A stretch of DNA of 64,000 bases. It comes from Proteiniphilum acetatigenes DSM 18083 (GTDB lineage Bacteria > Bacteroidota > Bacteroidia > Bacteroidales > Dysgonomonadaceae). Below the pieces are notes generated by a model that was not told the origin of the DNA, did not search any database, and worked only from the letters and a program-made list of their open reading frames with translations. Where the stretch lies: assembly GCF_000380985.1 (NCBI RefSeq), contig NZ_KB905702.1:1-64000 (forward strand), given 5' to 3'. The stretch's first letter is position 1; each line of letters starts with the position of its first letter. This document shows positions 45,158 through 54,104 of the stretch, in pieces. The position numbers and the translations under genes were made by a program.

Positions 45158-45160
45158 ATT

Positions 45161-45388
45161 ATGGAAACATCTCAATTACTTCTTTTCCCGGTTGAAAAGC
45201 AAAAACATGGATATAACCCATACCGGGGCACAGACGGCAAGTTTTGCAGTAAGGATCAATCCGAAATAGCTAAAAAGGATATCATCATCCACAAACAGCA
45301 AAGACAAATAACATACTTGAAAGGTCAAGTTGAGATGTACGAAAGGGCATATCTGGCATTAAGTAAAAGACTAAATAATAACCATTAA
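45161..45388 (+). CDS. Small phage protein with a 'YRGTDGKFCSKDQ' motif
   Basis: 75 residues. N-terminal NPYRGTDGKFCSK motif, a G-x-F loop seen in several phage small proteins, then a coiled coil. The following gene carries a related RNAKGQFVKK motif at its end. No known function. Confidence 0.45.
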   Translation: METSQLLLFPVEKQKHGYNPYRGTDGKFCSKDQSEIAKKDIIIHKQQRQITYLKGQVEMYERAYLALSKRLNNNH

Positions 45389-45400
45389 AACAGAAACATC

Positions 45401-45607
45401 ATGTTCACGAAAAGAAAACTAAAACAGCGGATCATATCCCTCGAAGCACATGTAAGGGGATTGGTAGAAGAAAATCAGAAATTACAGGTAGCCGCAAACG
45501 ATGCCAGATTGCAGGTTGAATCGCTCAGCAAAGCGATTGAAATGTATCAAAGCAAATTGCCGCTCCGGAACGCAAAAGGTCAATTCGTAAAGAAAGGAAC
45601 AGCATGA
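45401..45607 (+). CDS. Small coiled-coil phage protein with 'RNAKGQFVKK' tail
   Basis: 68 residues, coiled coil followed by a basic G-x-F-V-K-K tail. It overlaps the next start by 4 bases. A variant of the leader motif (AATAACCATTAAAACA) precedes it at about 45376-45392. Confidence 0.45.
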   Translation: MFTKRKLKQRIISLEAHVRGLVEENQKLQVAANDARLQVESLSKAIEMYQSKLPLRNAKGQFVKKGTA

Positions 45608-45822
45608 AAGCGGCAAAATTTCAAGTCGGGGATAAAGTCGAAATAGTACCACGTAGGACCCATTTACCACATGTTAAAAAACACTACGGTAAAACACTGG
45701 TCGTAGAGGCTTTAATTATCACCCATTACGACGATTATTACTACAAGATTAAGGGTGTTGAAAATTACGCCCCAGAAGATGATTTAATCATTTCAAATAA
45801 ACAACATGAGAAAGTTAATTAA
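45604..45822 (+). CDS. Small SH3/KOW-like phage protein
   Basis: 72 residues. FQVGDKVEIVPRRT and a beta-rich remainder (YYYKIKGVENYAPEDDLII) suggest a small SH3-like barrel. A comparable short protein is at 54601-54789. Unknown role. Confidence 0.45.
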   Translation: MKAAKFQVGDKVEIVPRRTHLPHVKKHYGKTLVVEALIITHYDDYYYKIKGVENYAPEDDLIISNKQHEKVN

Positions 45823-46012
45823 GCACTTCATCGATTACGGCTATTTGCTCCGGGAGATTAACGATCTGTTATTGTACAGCTTCAAACCGGATGCGGTGGT
45901 ATATAAATTCGACAATAATGAATTGTCTGGAATAGCACTCAGGATACAGAGAATGCATAACAGAATTAAAGAATTGGAACAACAACTAAAAGACAAAGAA
46001 AATGGAAAATGA
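45806..46012 (+). CDS. Small hypothetical phage protein
   Basis: 68 residues, helical with a coiled-coil C-terminus (RMHNRIKELEQQLKDKENGK). Overlaps both neighbours by about 10-17 bases, consistent with a compact operon. Confidence 0.4.
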   Translation: MRKLIKHFIDYGYLLREINDLLLYSFKPDAVVYKFDNNELSGIALRIQRMHNRIKELEQQLKDKENGK

Positions 46013-46352
46013 AAAATTCGACCTACACTGTATCGTGGAGCTATTCGGTCACAATCGCATAGCCGGCCGGTGCACCGAACAGAATGTTGCCGGCACGAAT
46101 ATGCTCCGGGTGGATGTTCCGGAAACGAAGAAAAACAAAGCGTTTACCCGCATCCTTTCAGCTGGGGCAATTTACGCAATCAACCCCGTTTCGGAGGATA
46201 TCGCCAAAGCAGTAGCGGAAACGCTCAACGTGGCACCTATCACCCCGTATGCGATCTCTGAGATGGTAAAAGATGAAATACTGAAAATTCCCGCACACTC
46301 CACCTCCGATGACGGCATAATGGATGTGGATTTTGAAGACCCGTTATTTTAA
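46002..46352 (+). CDS. Hypothetical phage protein
   Basis: 116 residues. LHCIVELFGHNRIAGRCTEQ and TRILSAGAIYAINPVSEDIA are recurring in phage and mobile-element proteins of this phylum as I recall, without known function. Acidic end (DVDFEDPLF). Confidence 0.5.
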   Translation: MENEKFDLHCIVELFGHNRIAGRCTEQNVAGTNMLRVDVPETKKNKAFTRILSAGAIYAINPVSEDIAKAVAETLNVAPITPYAISEMVKDEILKIPAHSTSDDGIMDVDFEDPLF

Positions 46353-46372
46353 AATTTCAATGACTATCAAAA

Positions 46373-46972
46373 ATGGAAGCAACAAACAAAATTCAAAAGG
46401 CAAAAATCAAAGATTATAAGCTGGAAGCGGCTTATGAAGAGTATTTTTCAGAAGAAAACTATTCAAACATCATCGAGAAAAAATGCGCTCAAATCGCACA
46501 TGGTGATCTGCAGGCGGCACTTGACAAACTGAAAGTACATCTTGCATGTATTTGCGAAATGCCAGAAGCGGAAGCCATCAAGGAATTTGGCGTGTATGAT
46601 TATCCGCTTTCCAAACTCGACGGCTATGTAGTGACCGGTTATACCCATGGTGGATCGGATGAGAGCGCAGGGGTTACAATCATCGGTAAAAAGCTGCTCA
46701 AATCAGGGAAAGTCCTCAACCTTATCTCTCCATTCATTCAATACGAAGATACCGATGCGTATCCTTTTGCCGGTGAATTGTATGCGGATATAGAGGCTTG
46801 TGATTATGAGGTAGAGCAATACCTTTTTCATGAGAAATTCGGTATCAAGCAAATGAGCCTTGATTTCGATGCTCCTGATGAAGCCGATATATCAGCAGAG
46901 CCTCAAAAACCGAAAAAGAGAGGCCGGAAGAAAAAAGAGATTGAAGTAAAAGCATTTGACCCGACAGCGTAA
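46373..46972 (+). CDS. Hypothetical phage protein preceding the helicase
   Basis: 199 residues. Mostly helical with a basic tail near residues 180-190 (KPKKRGRKKKE) after an acidic stretch, which suggests nucleic-acid contact. It starts 20 bases after the previous stop and ends 6 bases before the helicase. Confidence 0.5.
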   Translation: MEATNKIQKAKIKDYKLEAAYEEYFSEENYSNIIEKKCAQIAHGDLQAALDKLKVHLACICEMPEAEAIKEFGVYDYPLSKLDGYVVTGYTHGGSDESAGVTIIGKKLLKSGKVLNLISPFIQYEDTDAYPFAGELYADIEACDYEVEQYLFHEKFGIKQMSLDFDAPDEADISAEPQKPKKRGRKKKEIEVKAFDPTA

Positions 46973-46978
46973 TAAAAT

Positions 46979-48658
46979 ATGAATGTAAGTATAGATCCTC
47001 GCGGTTTTTATCGTATCAGTTTCCGGTATCGTCCATCCATCGTGGATGCAGTTAAGAAGATCGACGGGCGTAGATTTGACGGAAGAACAAAAGAATGGAC
47101 TGTTCCGGTATCTCAACGGGAACAGTTGGATCGGCTTATCAGCTACGTTCAACGATTCGAGACTGTCATGTTTGAGAATGATGCACCGAAAACCGTCGAG
47201 GATGTTGTGTATGATTTGCCGGAATTAAAGCCGCTTTCTCAGCCCCATAATTTGAAGATAAATCCCTATCCGTACCAACTGGAAGGAATTCAAAGAGGAC
47301 TCGAATTGAAGCGGTTTATGAACACGGACGAACCGGGTCTCGGAAAAAGTATGCAGTCAATCGCTACGATAAACCTTGCGGATGCATTCCCGTGCCTGGT
47401 GATTTGTCCGGCATCGCTCAAGATCAACTGGGAGCGGGAATGGAATAAATTCACAGATAAAAAGGCGATGATCCTATCCGATAGTGCAAAGGATAGTTGG
47501 CCGTTCTATTGGCAAACCGGATTGCACCAGGTGTTTATCGTGAATTATGAATCACTGAAGAAATACTTCGTTTTGCGGATCAAGAAAAAAGAACGCTGGA
47601 CGCTTCGAGATGTTGAGTTCCGCAACACAATCAATCTTTTCAAATCAGTGATTATTGACGAATCGCACCGGTGCAAATCATCGGCCACACAGCAATCAAA
47701 ATTCACCAAAGGGATTGCATCCGGTAAAGAATGGATCATCCAACTTACCGGTACTCCGGTAGTGAACAAACCAAAGGACCTGGTACCGCAATTATCCATA
47801 TTAGGACGAATGGAAGATTTCGGCGGTTATAAACATTTCGTTCAACGGTATTGCTCCGGGCCTAACGAAGCGAGTAACCTAAAGGAGTTGAACTATAAGC
47901 TTTGGACTAATTGCATGTTCCGGCGTGAAAAGGCAAAGGTATTAAAGGATCTTCCGGATAAAATCAGGCAAACAATGGTTTGCGATATCACTAACCGGAA
48001 AGAATATATGGATGCTGAAAAGGATTTGATCTCATACCTGATCAAATACAAGGACGCTACCGACGAAAAGATACAAAGGGCGCTCCGGGGTGAAGTAATG
48101 GTACGTATCAATATACTCCGGCAGGTTTCCGCACGTGGGAAGATTAAAGAAGTAGTTGAGTTCGTTCAGGACTTCCGGGAACAGGGGCAAAAGATCGTAT
48201 TATTCTGCTCACTCCATGAAGTGGTTGACGGCCTGAAAGCTGCTTTCCCATCTGCAGTATCGGTAACAGGCCGGGAGAACCAGGAGCAAAAACAAGCGGC
48301 TATCGATAGTTTCCAGAATAATCCCAAAACGGATATCATCATTTGTTCTATCAAGGCGGCAGGCGTTGGTTTAACGCTTACAGCGGCCTCAAACGTTGCG
48401 TTTGTTGAATTCCCATGGACTTATGCCGATTGCGTGCAATGTGAGGACAGAACGCACAGGATAGGGCAAAAAGACAGCGTTACATGCTATTACTTTCTCG
48501 GTAAAAAGACAATCGATGAAAAGGTTTACCAGATCATCCAGATGAAGAAAGCGATCGCCAATGCCGTTACCGGTAGTACGGATGAAATTCCTGAAAACAT
48601 CGTAGACCTGATAGCCAAACTTTTTAATCAAAAAGAAACTGTTGATAATGGATTCTGA
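46979..48658 (+). CDS. SNF2-family DNA translocase/helicase
   Basis: 559 residues. Motif I DEPGLGKS (residues 117-124), the DESH box (227-230), LTGTPVVNKP and a C-terminal RTHRIGQKDS motif identify an SNF2 ATPase. The first ~70 residues (GFYRISFRYRPSIVDAVKKI, FDGRTKEWTVPV) resemble the HARP domain that lets SMARCAL1-type enzymes reanneal DNA. It probably helps phage replication or recombination. Overlaps the next gene by 11 bases. Confidence 0.88.
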   Translation: MNVSIDPRGFYRISFRYRPSIVDAVKKIDGRRFDGRTKEWTVPVSQREQLDRLISYVQRFETVMFENDAPKTVEDVVYDLPELKPLSQPHNLKINPYPYQLEGIQRGLELKRFMNTDEPGLGKSMQSIATINLADAFPCLVICPASLKINWEREWNKFTDKKAMILSDSAKDSWPFYWQTGLHQVFIVNYESLKKYFVLRIKKKERWTLRDVEFRNTINLFKSVIIDESHRCKSSATQQSKFTKGIASGKEWIIQLTGTPVVNKPKDLVPQLSILGRMEDFGGYKHFVQRYCSGPNEASNLKELNYKLWTNCMFRREKAKVLKDLPDKIRQTMVCDITNRKEYMDAEKDLISYLIKYKDATDEKIQRALRGEVMVRINILRQVSARGKIKEVVEFVQDFREQGQKIVLFCSLHEVVDGLKAAFPSAVSVTGRENQEQKQAAIDSFQNNPKTDIIICSIKAAGVGLTLTAASNVAFVEFPWTYADCVQCEDRTHRIGQKDSVTCYYFLGKKTIDEKVYQIIQMKKAIANAVTGSTDEIPENIVDLIAKLFNQKETVDNGF

Positions 48659-49127
48659 TTTCTCGAGATATTACGAATTGAGCCTTCCGGTTGTCGCCAA
48701 ACCAAAACGACGGACTGCCGGCATTGAATGGAGCGATGAAATGATCGAAATTATCACCTCAAAATTCGCCACTTCATTCAACCGTGACCTTGCCGATGAA
48801 TTGGGTGTGAGTTTACGGACAATGATACGTAAAGCCCGGGAATTGGGATTGGAGAAGGAGCGGGGATTCCTGGATAAAAACAGGAAAGAAATATCACAGA
48901 TGGCAAGGGAAGCCAGGCGACCAAACCCGACAAAAGGTCAAAAAGGATGGAGTGTTCCCGGCAGTGAGAAATACCGTTTCAAACCGGGCCACGTGCCGGC
49001 AATGAAGGATAATCCGGAGCTGATCGAACGTGTTCACCGGAAACGGAATGAGACTATTAAAAATGAGAGGTTCAGGTTGAGAGTAGGATTGCAGCCTGAA
49101 ACAAAATTGAGATTGAAAAACTATTGA
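48648..49127 (+). CDS. HTH-type phage DNA-binding protein
   Basis: 159 residues from ATG 48648. A helix-turn-helix (RDLADELGVSLRTMIRKARE) is followed by a basic region with PNPTKGQKGW and FKPGHVPAM, reminiscent of NUMOD/HNH-associated DNA-binding segments; no HNH nuclease motif is present. Role unknown. Confidence 0.55.
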   Translation: MDSDFSRYYELSLPVVAKPKRRTAGIEWSDEMIEIITSKFATSFNRDLADELGVSLRTMIRKARELGLEKERGFLDKNRKEISQMAREARRPNPTKGQKGWSVPGSEKYRFKPGHVPAMKDNPELIERVHRKRNETIKNERFRLRVGLQPETKLRLKNY

Positions 49128-49130
49128 AAA

Positions 49131-49460
49131 ATGGACTACGAAGGACAAATAGAGCGGAAAGCGGACGAATACGCTTTGAAATATATGAACGAAAAATATT
49201 CAGACACTAATTCTATGGCTGCGAAGGTGTTTTTCACCTCGGTCAAAAACGACTTTATGGCTGGAGCGGAAGCAATGCGAGCGATAGCGAATTCATGGTG
49301 TTCAAAACATGACAAGCCGAAAGATGGCCAAAAAATCATAGTAACTAATAATAATGACGATATGGCTATTTATGAAAAAGATAGCCGTGAAAACAAGCAG
49401 TATAATTCTGTTGCCGGGTATTGTGAGAATTTCACTAAATGGAAACCTATAGAATTTTAA
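49131..49460 (+). CDS. Hypothetical phage protein
   Basis: 109 residues (MDYEGQIERKADEYALKYMN). Last part contains a DGQKIIVTNNNDDMAIY strand pattern with Trp residues. Unknown. Confidence 0.45.
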   Translation: MDYEGQIERKADEYALKYMNEKYSDTNSMAAKVFFTSVKNDFMAGAEAMRAIANSWCSKHDKPKDGQKIIVTNNNDDMAIYEKDSRENKQYNSVAGYCENFTKWKPIEF

Positions 49461-49464
49461 TATT

Positions 49465-49647
49465 ATGATGAACGATGATTCAATAATGCCTTGGGGTAAA
49501 CATAAAGGCGAAAAGATGGGAAACGTACCAGCCGAATACCTCATGTGGTTGTACGATAATGATAAATGCGACAAGGCGGTTAAGGACTACATCGAGGATA
49601 ACCTCGATGTTATTCAGGTAGAAATAAAAAGAAATATGCAGAAATGA
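49465..49647 (+). CDS. DUF3820-like small protein
   Basis: 60 residues. IMPWGKHKGEKMGNVPAEYL is the DUF3820 signature. The stop overlaps the next ATG by 4 bases. Function of the family is unknown; often phage-borne. Confidence 0.7.
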   Translation: MMNDDSIMPWGKHKGEKMGNVPAEYLMWLYDNDKCDKAVKDYIEDNLDVIQVEIKRNMQK

Positions 49648-50144
49648 AAACTTACGTAATTATCGTTAGCCGCTATTTTCCGGCTACACATAAGAGAAGA
49701 GGTGAAGAAACTTTTTTTAGAGAGAAAATATTATCAGGGCAGGGGGACAGATATAAACACAAACTTGTCCAAGAATGCTTTCAAAAACCACCTGAAAAAA
49801 TCCACACCATACGGGCCAATTTCGAACTATGGGCAAACCGGATCAAGGAGGTTCAAGAAGGCAAGGCGGTTCTCTCTCTCCGATACTGGTCGGGCAAACC
49901 TTATCGTTCAAAACAAGTTGAGATTTGCCGATTGGCGAAGGATGACGGAGTAGGCGTGCAACTGTTAAGTTTCTCAGGGGGCTTTTTCAGTAGTCAGTTA
50001 GTCGATGGAGAAATCAAATACTGGAATTTAGAAATCCTCGCAAAAAATGACGGTCTTTCATTTGACGATTTTAGAGAATGGTTCAGGAGTTACGATTTAA
50101 CAAAGCCAATGGCGATTATACATTTCACAAAGTTTAGATATTGA
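49644..50144 (+). CDS. Hypothetical phage protein, ASCH/PUA-like
   Basis: 166 residues. HTIRANFELWANRIKEVQEG and LSLRYWSGKPYRSKQVEICR suggest a PUA/ASCH-like fold. I do not know a function. Similar proteins are common in Bacteroidales phages. Confidence 0.5.
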   Translation: MKTYVIIVSRYFPATHKRRGEETFFREKILSGQGDRYKHKLVQECFQKPPEKIHTIRANFELWANRIKEVQEGKAVLSLRYWSGKPYRSKQVEICRLAKDDGVGVQLLSFSGGFFSSQLVDGEIKYWNLEILAKNDGLSFDDFREWFRSYDLTKPMAIIHFTKFRY

Positions 50145-50146
50145 TC

Positions 50147-50230
50147 ATGAAACTACGATTGAAAGCCCGCTTCCGGCTATTTATAAGGAAGCATGTATTG
50201 TATTATTTGAGTGATGATATTGAAATATAG
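50147..50230 (+). CDS. Possible 27-residue basic peptide
   Basis: ATG 50147 to TAG 50230 (MKLRLKARFRLFIRKHVLYY start). Short and basic; kept only because it fills the gap between two phage genes in the same direction. Confidence 0.2.
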   Translation: MKLRLKARFRLFIRKHVLYYLSDDIEI

Positions 50231-50242
50231 GAGAGTAAAATA

Positions 50243-50464
50243 ATGGATACAAAAGAATATCGAAAACAGCGAAACAAAAAATGGAAGTGGGTAAAAGAAT
50301 TATTCCCTGGTCTGAATGATATGCATATAGGCAGGATCGTTGATTGTTGGGAGTATGCGGAAAGAGATTATACCGACCTGGGAGAACTAAGGAACGTTTT
50401 CTATTGGCGGGGTGATATGGAGTGTCATTTACATTTTGAGAATAAAACAATAAAATATAGATGA
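50243..50464 (+). CDS. Small hypothetical phage protein
   Basis: 73 residues, basic start and several Trp (KWKWVKELFPGLNDMHIGRI). Unknown. Stops one base before the next ATG. Confidence 0.4.
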   Translation: MDTKEYRKQRNKKWKWVKELFPGLNDMHIGRIVDCWEYAERDYTDLGELRNVFYWRGDMECHLHFENKTIKYR

Positions 50465-50465
50465 T

Positions 50466-50759
50466 ATGAAGATCTACATTTCCGGTCAAATAACAGGCCT
50501 TCCATTCGATGAAGTGGAGCGGAATTTCAACGAAGCCGAACAACGATTAAAAGAGGAAGGGTTCACAGTTGTCAATCCGCTGGATAACGGGTTAACTGTA
50601 AATCATGGATGGATTGAACACATGAAAGCAGATATAAAGCTGCTCCTTGAATGTGATACGATCTATCTTTTGAAGAATTGGAAACAGTCAAGAGGTGCGG
50701 CCATAGAATATGGCTTGGCCGTTTCCCTTGGTTATGATACCATAGAACAAATAAGATGA
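50466..50759 (+). CDS. DUF4406 (nucleoside 2-deoxyribosyltransferase-like) protein
   Basis: 97 residues. MKIYISGQITGLPFDEVERN and ECDTIYLLKNWKQSRGAAIE are diagnostic of DUF4406, a Rossmann-like domain related to nucleoside deoxyribosyltransferases. Possibly nucleotide metabolism. It overlaps the VRR-NUC gene by 4 bases. Confidence 0.8.
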   Translation: MKIYISGQITGLPFDEVERNFNEAEQRLKEEGFTVVNPLDNGLTVNHGWIEHMKADIKLLLECDTIYLLKNWKQSRGAAIEYGLAVSLGYDTIEQIR

Positions 50760-51232
50760 ATCTTCAAACCTGTATATCCTGTAAAAAGCAAACCGCATCG
50801 GTTATTTCTACCGATGCGGGCTATATGTGCTATCAATGCTACATGGATAAGAAAGATGCCGGGGAAAAGAAGAAGCGGAAGCATTCAAGCGAGGAGGCGG
50901 ATATCCAATCTGAATTTTTCAATCAGGTTAAACTGTTTTTTCCTCATATTCCGGATAAACTTTTATTCGCTGTACCAAATGGAGGATCACGCAATAAAAT
51001 CGAAGCTGCTAATCTGAAACGGCAAGGTGTGAAGAGTGGGGTAGCGGATGCCATTCTACTTATCCCGAAAAAGGGCTTTGCGAGCCTCTGTATTGAATTC
51101 AAAACAAAAACGGGTAGACAGTCCGACGAGCAGAAAGAATTTCAAATGCAGGCGGAGAAATGTGGCAGCAAGTATATTATTGCCCGGAGTGTGAAAGAAG
51201 CGATTGATGAAGTGAAATCTTATTTAATTTGA
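50756..51232 (+). CDS. VRR-NUC nuclease with N-terminal zinc ribbon
   Basis: 158 residues. Two CxxC pairs (Cys6/Cys9 and Cys25/Cys28) form a likely zinc ribbon. The VRR-NUC core follows: FAVPNGGSRNKIEAANLKRQ, VADAILLIPKKGFASLCIEF with the E-x-K in EFKTK, and Gln in SDEQKEFQ. Phage VRR-NUC proteins are Holliday-junction or structure-specific nucleases. Its 3' end overlaps the convergent SRAP gene by 13 bases. Confidence 0.85.
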   Translation: MNLQTCISCKKQTASVISTDAGYMCYQCYMDKKDAGEKKKRKHSSEEADIQSEFFNQVKLFFPHIPDKLLFAVPNGGSRNKIEAANLKRQGVKSGVADAILLIPKKGFASLCIEFKTKTGRQSDEQKEFQMQAEKCGSKYIIARSVKEAIDEVKSYLI

Positions 51233-51918
51233 CATTTTATATTTGCCACGTTCCTATTCTTACGACTGTTACCTGCATCGGTCGAGATAATATGAGAAGT
51301 CATCAGGCTTTCAGTGTAAGGTTTCATCAATTCATCTATTTCGGACTGTGGCGTTTCTGGATTAATCCACTTCGCCACGTTATTTTTGTGAAGTATAAGG
51401 GGCATCCTCTTTTTAGAGTTATGGATGTACTCCATCATCGGATTCGCATCGGTCGTGATGATCGAGAATGTGTCGTGTATTTCTCCTGTCAGTTTGTTCA
51501 CCCATGAATTGTAGATGCATCCCAAATAAAAAACTGTTTCATCTTTAGGGTAGATGTAAAACGGTATTTTCTTTTCTTCATGCCGCCATTCAAAGAAACC
51601 ATCAACTATCAAAACGCAGCGTTGTGATTTAATGGCATCCTTGTACGACCTTTTTTCGTGTATCGTATCGCTCCGGGCGTTCAGTGTTTTGGACTTCATG
51701 TCCAAGGCCATTTCCTCAGAATAGACGAATGAGGGTATCAATCCCCACTCGGAGAGGGTTATCGTGTCCTGCTTTATGACGGGTAGTTTGGGATGTGCGA
51801 AACCTGAAACGAGGTAGTAATCCTCGAAGTAGATATCGAATTGAACACCCTTGTTACTTTTTAGGTAATCTTTTATTGCCTCTTTTGCTTTTTTTTCAAC
51901 TGATACGGTAAAACACAT
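51220..51918 (-). CDS. SRAP/HMCES (YedK-like) abasic-site protein
   Basis: 232 residues starting MCFTVSV, which puts the nucleophile Cys at position 2. Other active-site blocks: LNARSDTIHE, SQRCVLIVDGFFEW and MPLILHKNN. SRAP proteins form covalent links with abasic sites in single-stranded DNA, shielding them at forks. The start overlaps umuC's stop by one base (TAATG), so it belongs to the umuD-umuC operon. Confidence 0.92.
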   Translation of the reverse strand: MCFTVSVEKKAKEAIKDYLKSNKGVQFDIYFEDYYLVSGFAHPKLPVIKQDTITLSEWGLIPSFVYSEEMALDMKSKTLNARSDTIHEKRSYKDAIKSQRCVLIVDGFFEWRHEEKKIPFYIYPKDETVFYLGCIYNSWVNKLTGEIHDTFSIITTDANPMMEYIHNSKKRMPLILHKNNVAKWINPETPQSEIDELMKPYTESLMTSHIISTDAGNSRKNRNVANIKCQIK

Positions 51919-53168
51919 TATGCCTTGACTTCGATTATTTCGTTAATGTTAGTTGTGAACGCCCGTGATAAACGTTCCTGTTTCATCTTATGTACTTTCT
52001 TATCCTGACTTCCTAATCTTATCAATTGCTGCCCGTATTTCTTGTTCAGTTTGTCGATCGATTGCATCAGTTTGGTATGCTTTGGATTTGAGTTCAAGAA
52101 CAAATCCGGCTGATATTCGCTTGTATCAACGAAATCCATCAACACCACACCAGCACGCTTGTAATTCCTGTGTTCCCTGAAAATACTTTTTAATCCGGTG
52201 ACGGCAAATTTGTTTATCTCGAGGGTGGATGAAGTCGGGAATGGTATTTTTACTACAATACTATTAGAGTAGAAGTTGTCCTCATCCTTGAATCTGTTAG
52301 TCTCGATAAACACCATCAACCGTTTGCACATCGAATTTTGAGCACGTAGCTTTTCTGCTCCCAGTGAGGTAAATGTAGTGATCCGCTCCCTCATCTCGTC
52401 AAAAGACCGGTATTCCTTGTCGAATGACCGTGTAGTCGCTATTGACTGTTTCTTTTCGGGTAATTCCATCTCGATTGAAGGTATTCCCTTAAGGTCTTTT
52501 TGAAGCCTTATGCCTGTAATGGTCATGTGTTTCATCACCCAGCTTTCGGGTAATAGGGTGAAGTCGTATGCTGTTTTTACCCCGATTGCATAAAGCTTCT
52601 TAGCGTTCCGTCTGCCGATACCCCATACATCTGACACATCCAGCCATTTCAAAGCCTTGATTCTTTTTTCCTCGGTGTCTATCACGTGAACGCCTCCTAA
52701 TTGGGGAAATTTCTTTGCGATCCGGTTTGCTACTTTGCAAAGTGCTTTTGTCGGAGCTATACCTACCCCGATGGGAATCCCTGTCCATTTCAGGATATGT
52801 TCACGCATTTTTAATCCGTATTCCCTGTAATCTACGTCTATCCCGATTAGGTCAAGGAAACACTCGTCAATAGAGTGAATTTCCTGCATGGGAGAGTAAT
52901 TCGAAAGGATATTCATCACCCGTGCGCTCATATCTCCGTAAAGAGAGAAATTTGCTGAAAAAACCTTTACGTTATGCCTTCTGAACAACAGGTCATACTC
53001 GAATGCGGGTGCCCCCATCGGTATTCCCAGTGCTTTTGCCTCGTTAGAACGTGCAATAACACACCCGTCATTATTGCTTAAAACAACAACAGGTTTATCG
53101 TTGAGGGAAGGATTAAACACCCTCTCGCAACTCGCATAGAAGTTATTGCAGTCTACCAGAGCGAACAT
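51918..53168 (-). CDS. umuC: Y-family translesion DNA polymerase subunit UmuC
   Basis: 416 residues. Catalytic motifs: [20 protein letters not shown] at the start, [20 protein letters not shown], and the second acidic motif [11 protein letters not shown] (with Cys where many have Ala). Helix-hairpin-helix region [15 protein letters not shown] and a little-finger domain follow. Works with processed UmuD to copy past lesions. One-base overlaps with umuD and the SRAP gene. Confidence 0.95.
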   Translation of the reverse strand: MFALVDCNNFYASCERVFNPSLNDKPVVVLSNNDGCVIARSNEAKALGIPMGAPAFEYDLLFRRHNVKVFSANFSLYGDMSARVMNILSNYSPMQEIHSIDECFLDLIGIDVDYREYGLKMREHILKWTGIPIGVGIAPTKALCKVANRIAKKFPQLGGVHVIDTEEKRIKALKWLDVSDVWGIGRRNAKKLYAIGVKTAYDFTLLPESWVMKHMTITGIRLQKDLKGIPSIEMELPEKKQSIATTRSFDKEYRSFDEMRERITTFTSLGAEKLRAQNSMCKRLMVFIETNRFKDEDNFYSNSIVVKIPFPTSSTLEINKFAVTGLKSIFREHRNYKRAGVVLMDFVDTSEYQPDLFLNSNPKHTKLMQSIDKLNKKYGQQLIRLGSQDKKVHKMKQERLSRAFTTNINEIIEVKA

Positions 53169-53596
53169 TAATGTTTCCTTATTGAAAATATGACTATACC
53201 CCAGATAATTACCTCGCTATTCATCTCTAAAACGGGAAACACCTCATTTGACGGGATCAACAGGCATTTTCCGTCTTTTATGCTTATCCGCTTCAACGTG
53301 TACTCCCCATCAACAAAGCAAAGAGCTATCTTATTATCTGACCATTCCTCGCTTCTATCTATGATCAGGATATCCCCTTCCTGAAAGTCATTATTCATCG
53401 ATAACCCTTTTGCACGTGCATAGAAAGTAGCATCCGGGTGTTTGATAAGTAGCTTGTTGAGGTCGATCCTGTCATCCGACAATCCTTCCGCAGGAGAGGG
53501 GAACCCGGCCGCGATATTTCCTGCAAAATCGAGTTCTAACTTTGAAAACTCGGGGAGATAGAAATCAAATTGCCGCGATGAATATACTTTCTTCAT
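53168..53596 (-). CDS. umuD: UmuD-like S24 self-cleaving protein
   Basis: 142 residues. Cleavage site [10 protein letters not shown] (between Ala30 and Gly31), catalytic Ser66 in AKGLSMNND and Lys102 in YTLKRI. Like Escherichia coli UmuD it should cut itself when stimulated by RecA filaments and then activate UmuC. It has no HTH, so it is not a LexA repressor. Its promoter overlaps a near-perfect palindrome (53613-53636). Confidence 0.93.
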   Translation of the reverse strand: MKKVYSSRQFDFYLPEFSKLELDFAGNIAAGFPSPAEGLSDDRIDLNKLLIKHPDATFYARAKGLSMNNDFQEGDILIIDRSEEWSDNKIALCFVDGEYTLKRISIKDGKCLLIPSNEVFPVLEMNSEVIIWGIVIFSIRKH

Positions 53597-53600
53597 TTTA

Positions 53601-53636
53601 CAAAAATAAGAAAGCGGACTGTTAAAACAATCCGCT
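53601..53636 (-). promoter_or_regulatory. umuD promoter with palindromic operator
   Basis: On the minus strand TATTTTTG (53608-53601) lies 4 bases before the umuD ATG. Just upstream is a 24-base palindrome with AGCGGA and TCCGCT outer arms and TGTT/AACA inner arms around a TT centre (53613-53636), with one mismatch pair. It covers the space between -7 and -33 elements, so a repressor bound there would block transcription. It could be a LexA-type or phage-repressor site; the sequence differs from the palindrome at 38809. Confidence 0.6.
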
Positions 53637-53684
53637 CAATAAACTTTAACCTTATATTCATTTTTGTTTTATATATTCGTATCT

Positions 53685-54077
53685 CTAAAACCATTTCTTT
53701 CGACCAATACTATACGCAACATAAACCGCAACAAGGGCGCCGATCATATTCAGTATTTGCAGCCTGATTTTTTGCCACTTGGTGAGATAATTTACCGGTA
53801 CTTCAACCTCGACAATAACAGGGATGCTGTCAGTCAAATTCACGGTATCCTTTACGATCTTGAATCGTTCCCGCCATTTTATCACATCCCGAAAAACGGT
53901 ATCATTTCGACTTGACAGTTGAACGGTGTCTCGGTAAAACACGCTGTCGAGCGTATATCGGTCTCTGTATTCTATTTTTGTACGCTCGGTTGGTACATAT
54001 ACCGTTCGGGTTTTACATCCTGAAAAAACGGAGCAAAGCAGCAATAACCCTAATATGTATTTCATACTTTTTGTCAT
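53685..54077 (-). CDS. Lipoprotein with C-terminal membrane segment: probable unimolecular spanin
   Basis: 130 residues. A lipobox near residue 21 (CSVFSGC) anchors the N-terminus in the outer membrane. A membrane segment near the C-terminus (MIGALVAVYVAYSIGRKKWF) would sit in the inner membrane. The region between is charged and beta/helix mixed. This two-anchor layout is that of a u-spanin such as T1 gp11, of about the same length. It lies in the lysis cassette after the endolysin. No sequence similarity to T1 is claimed. Confidence 0.6.
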   Translation of the reverse strand: MTKSMKYILGLLLLCSVFSGCKTRTVYVPTERTKIEYRDRYTLDSVFYRDTVQLSSRNDTVFRDVIKWRERFKIVKDTVNLTDSIPVIVEVEVPVNYLTKWQKIRLQILNMIGALVAVYVAYSIGRKKWF

Positions 54078-54104
54078 AATATTTTAGTCTATAAATTATT
54101 TTCA

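Noticed and set aside
53168-53596. LexA-type repressor instead of UmuD
   Set aside because: The N-terminal part has no helix-turn-helix and the size and order with umuC fit UmuD.
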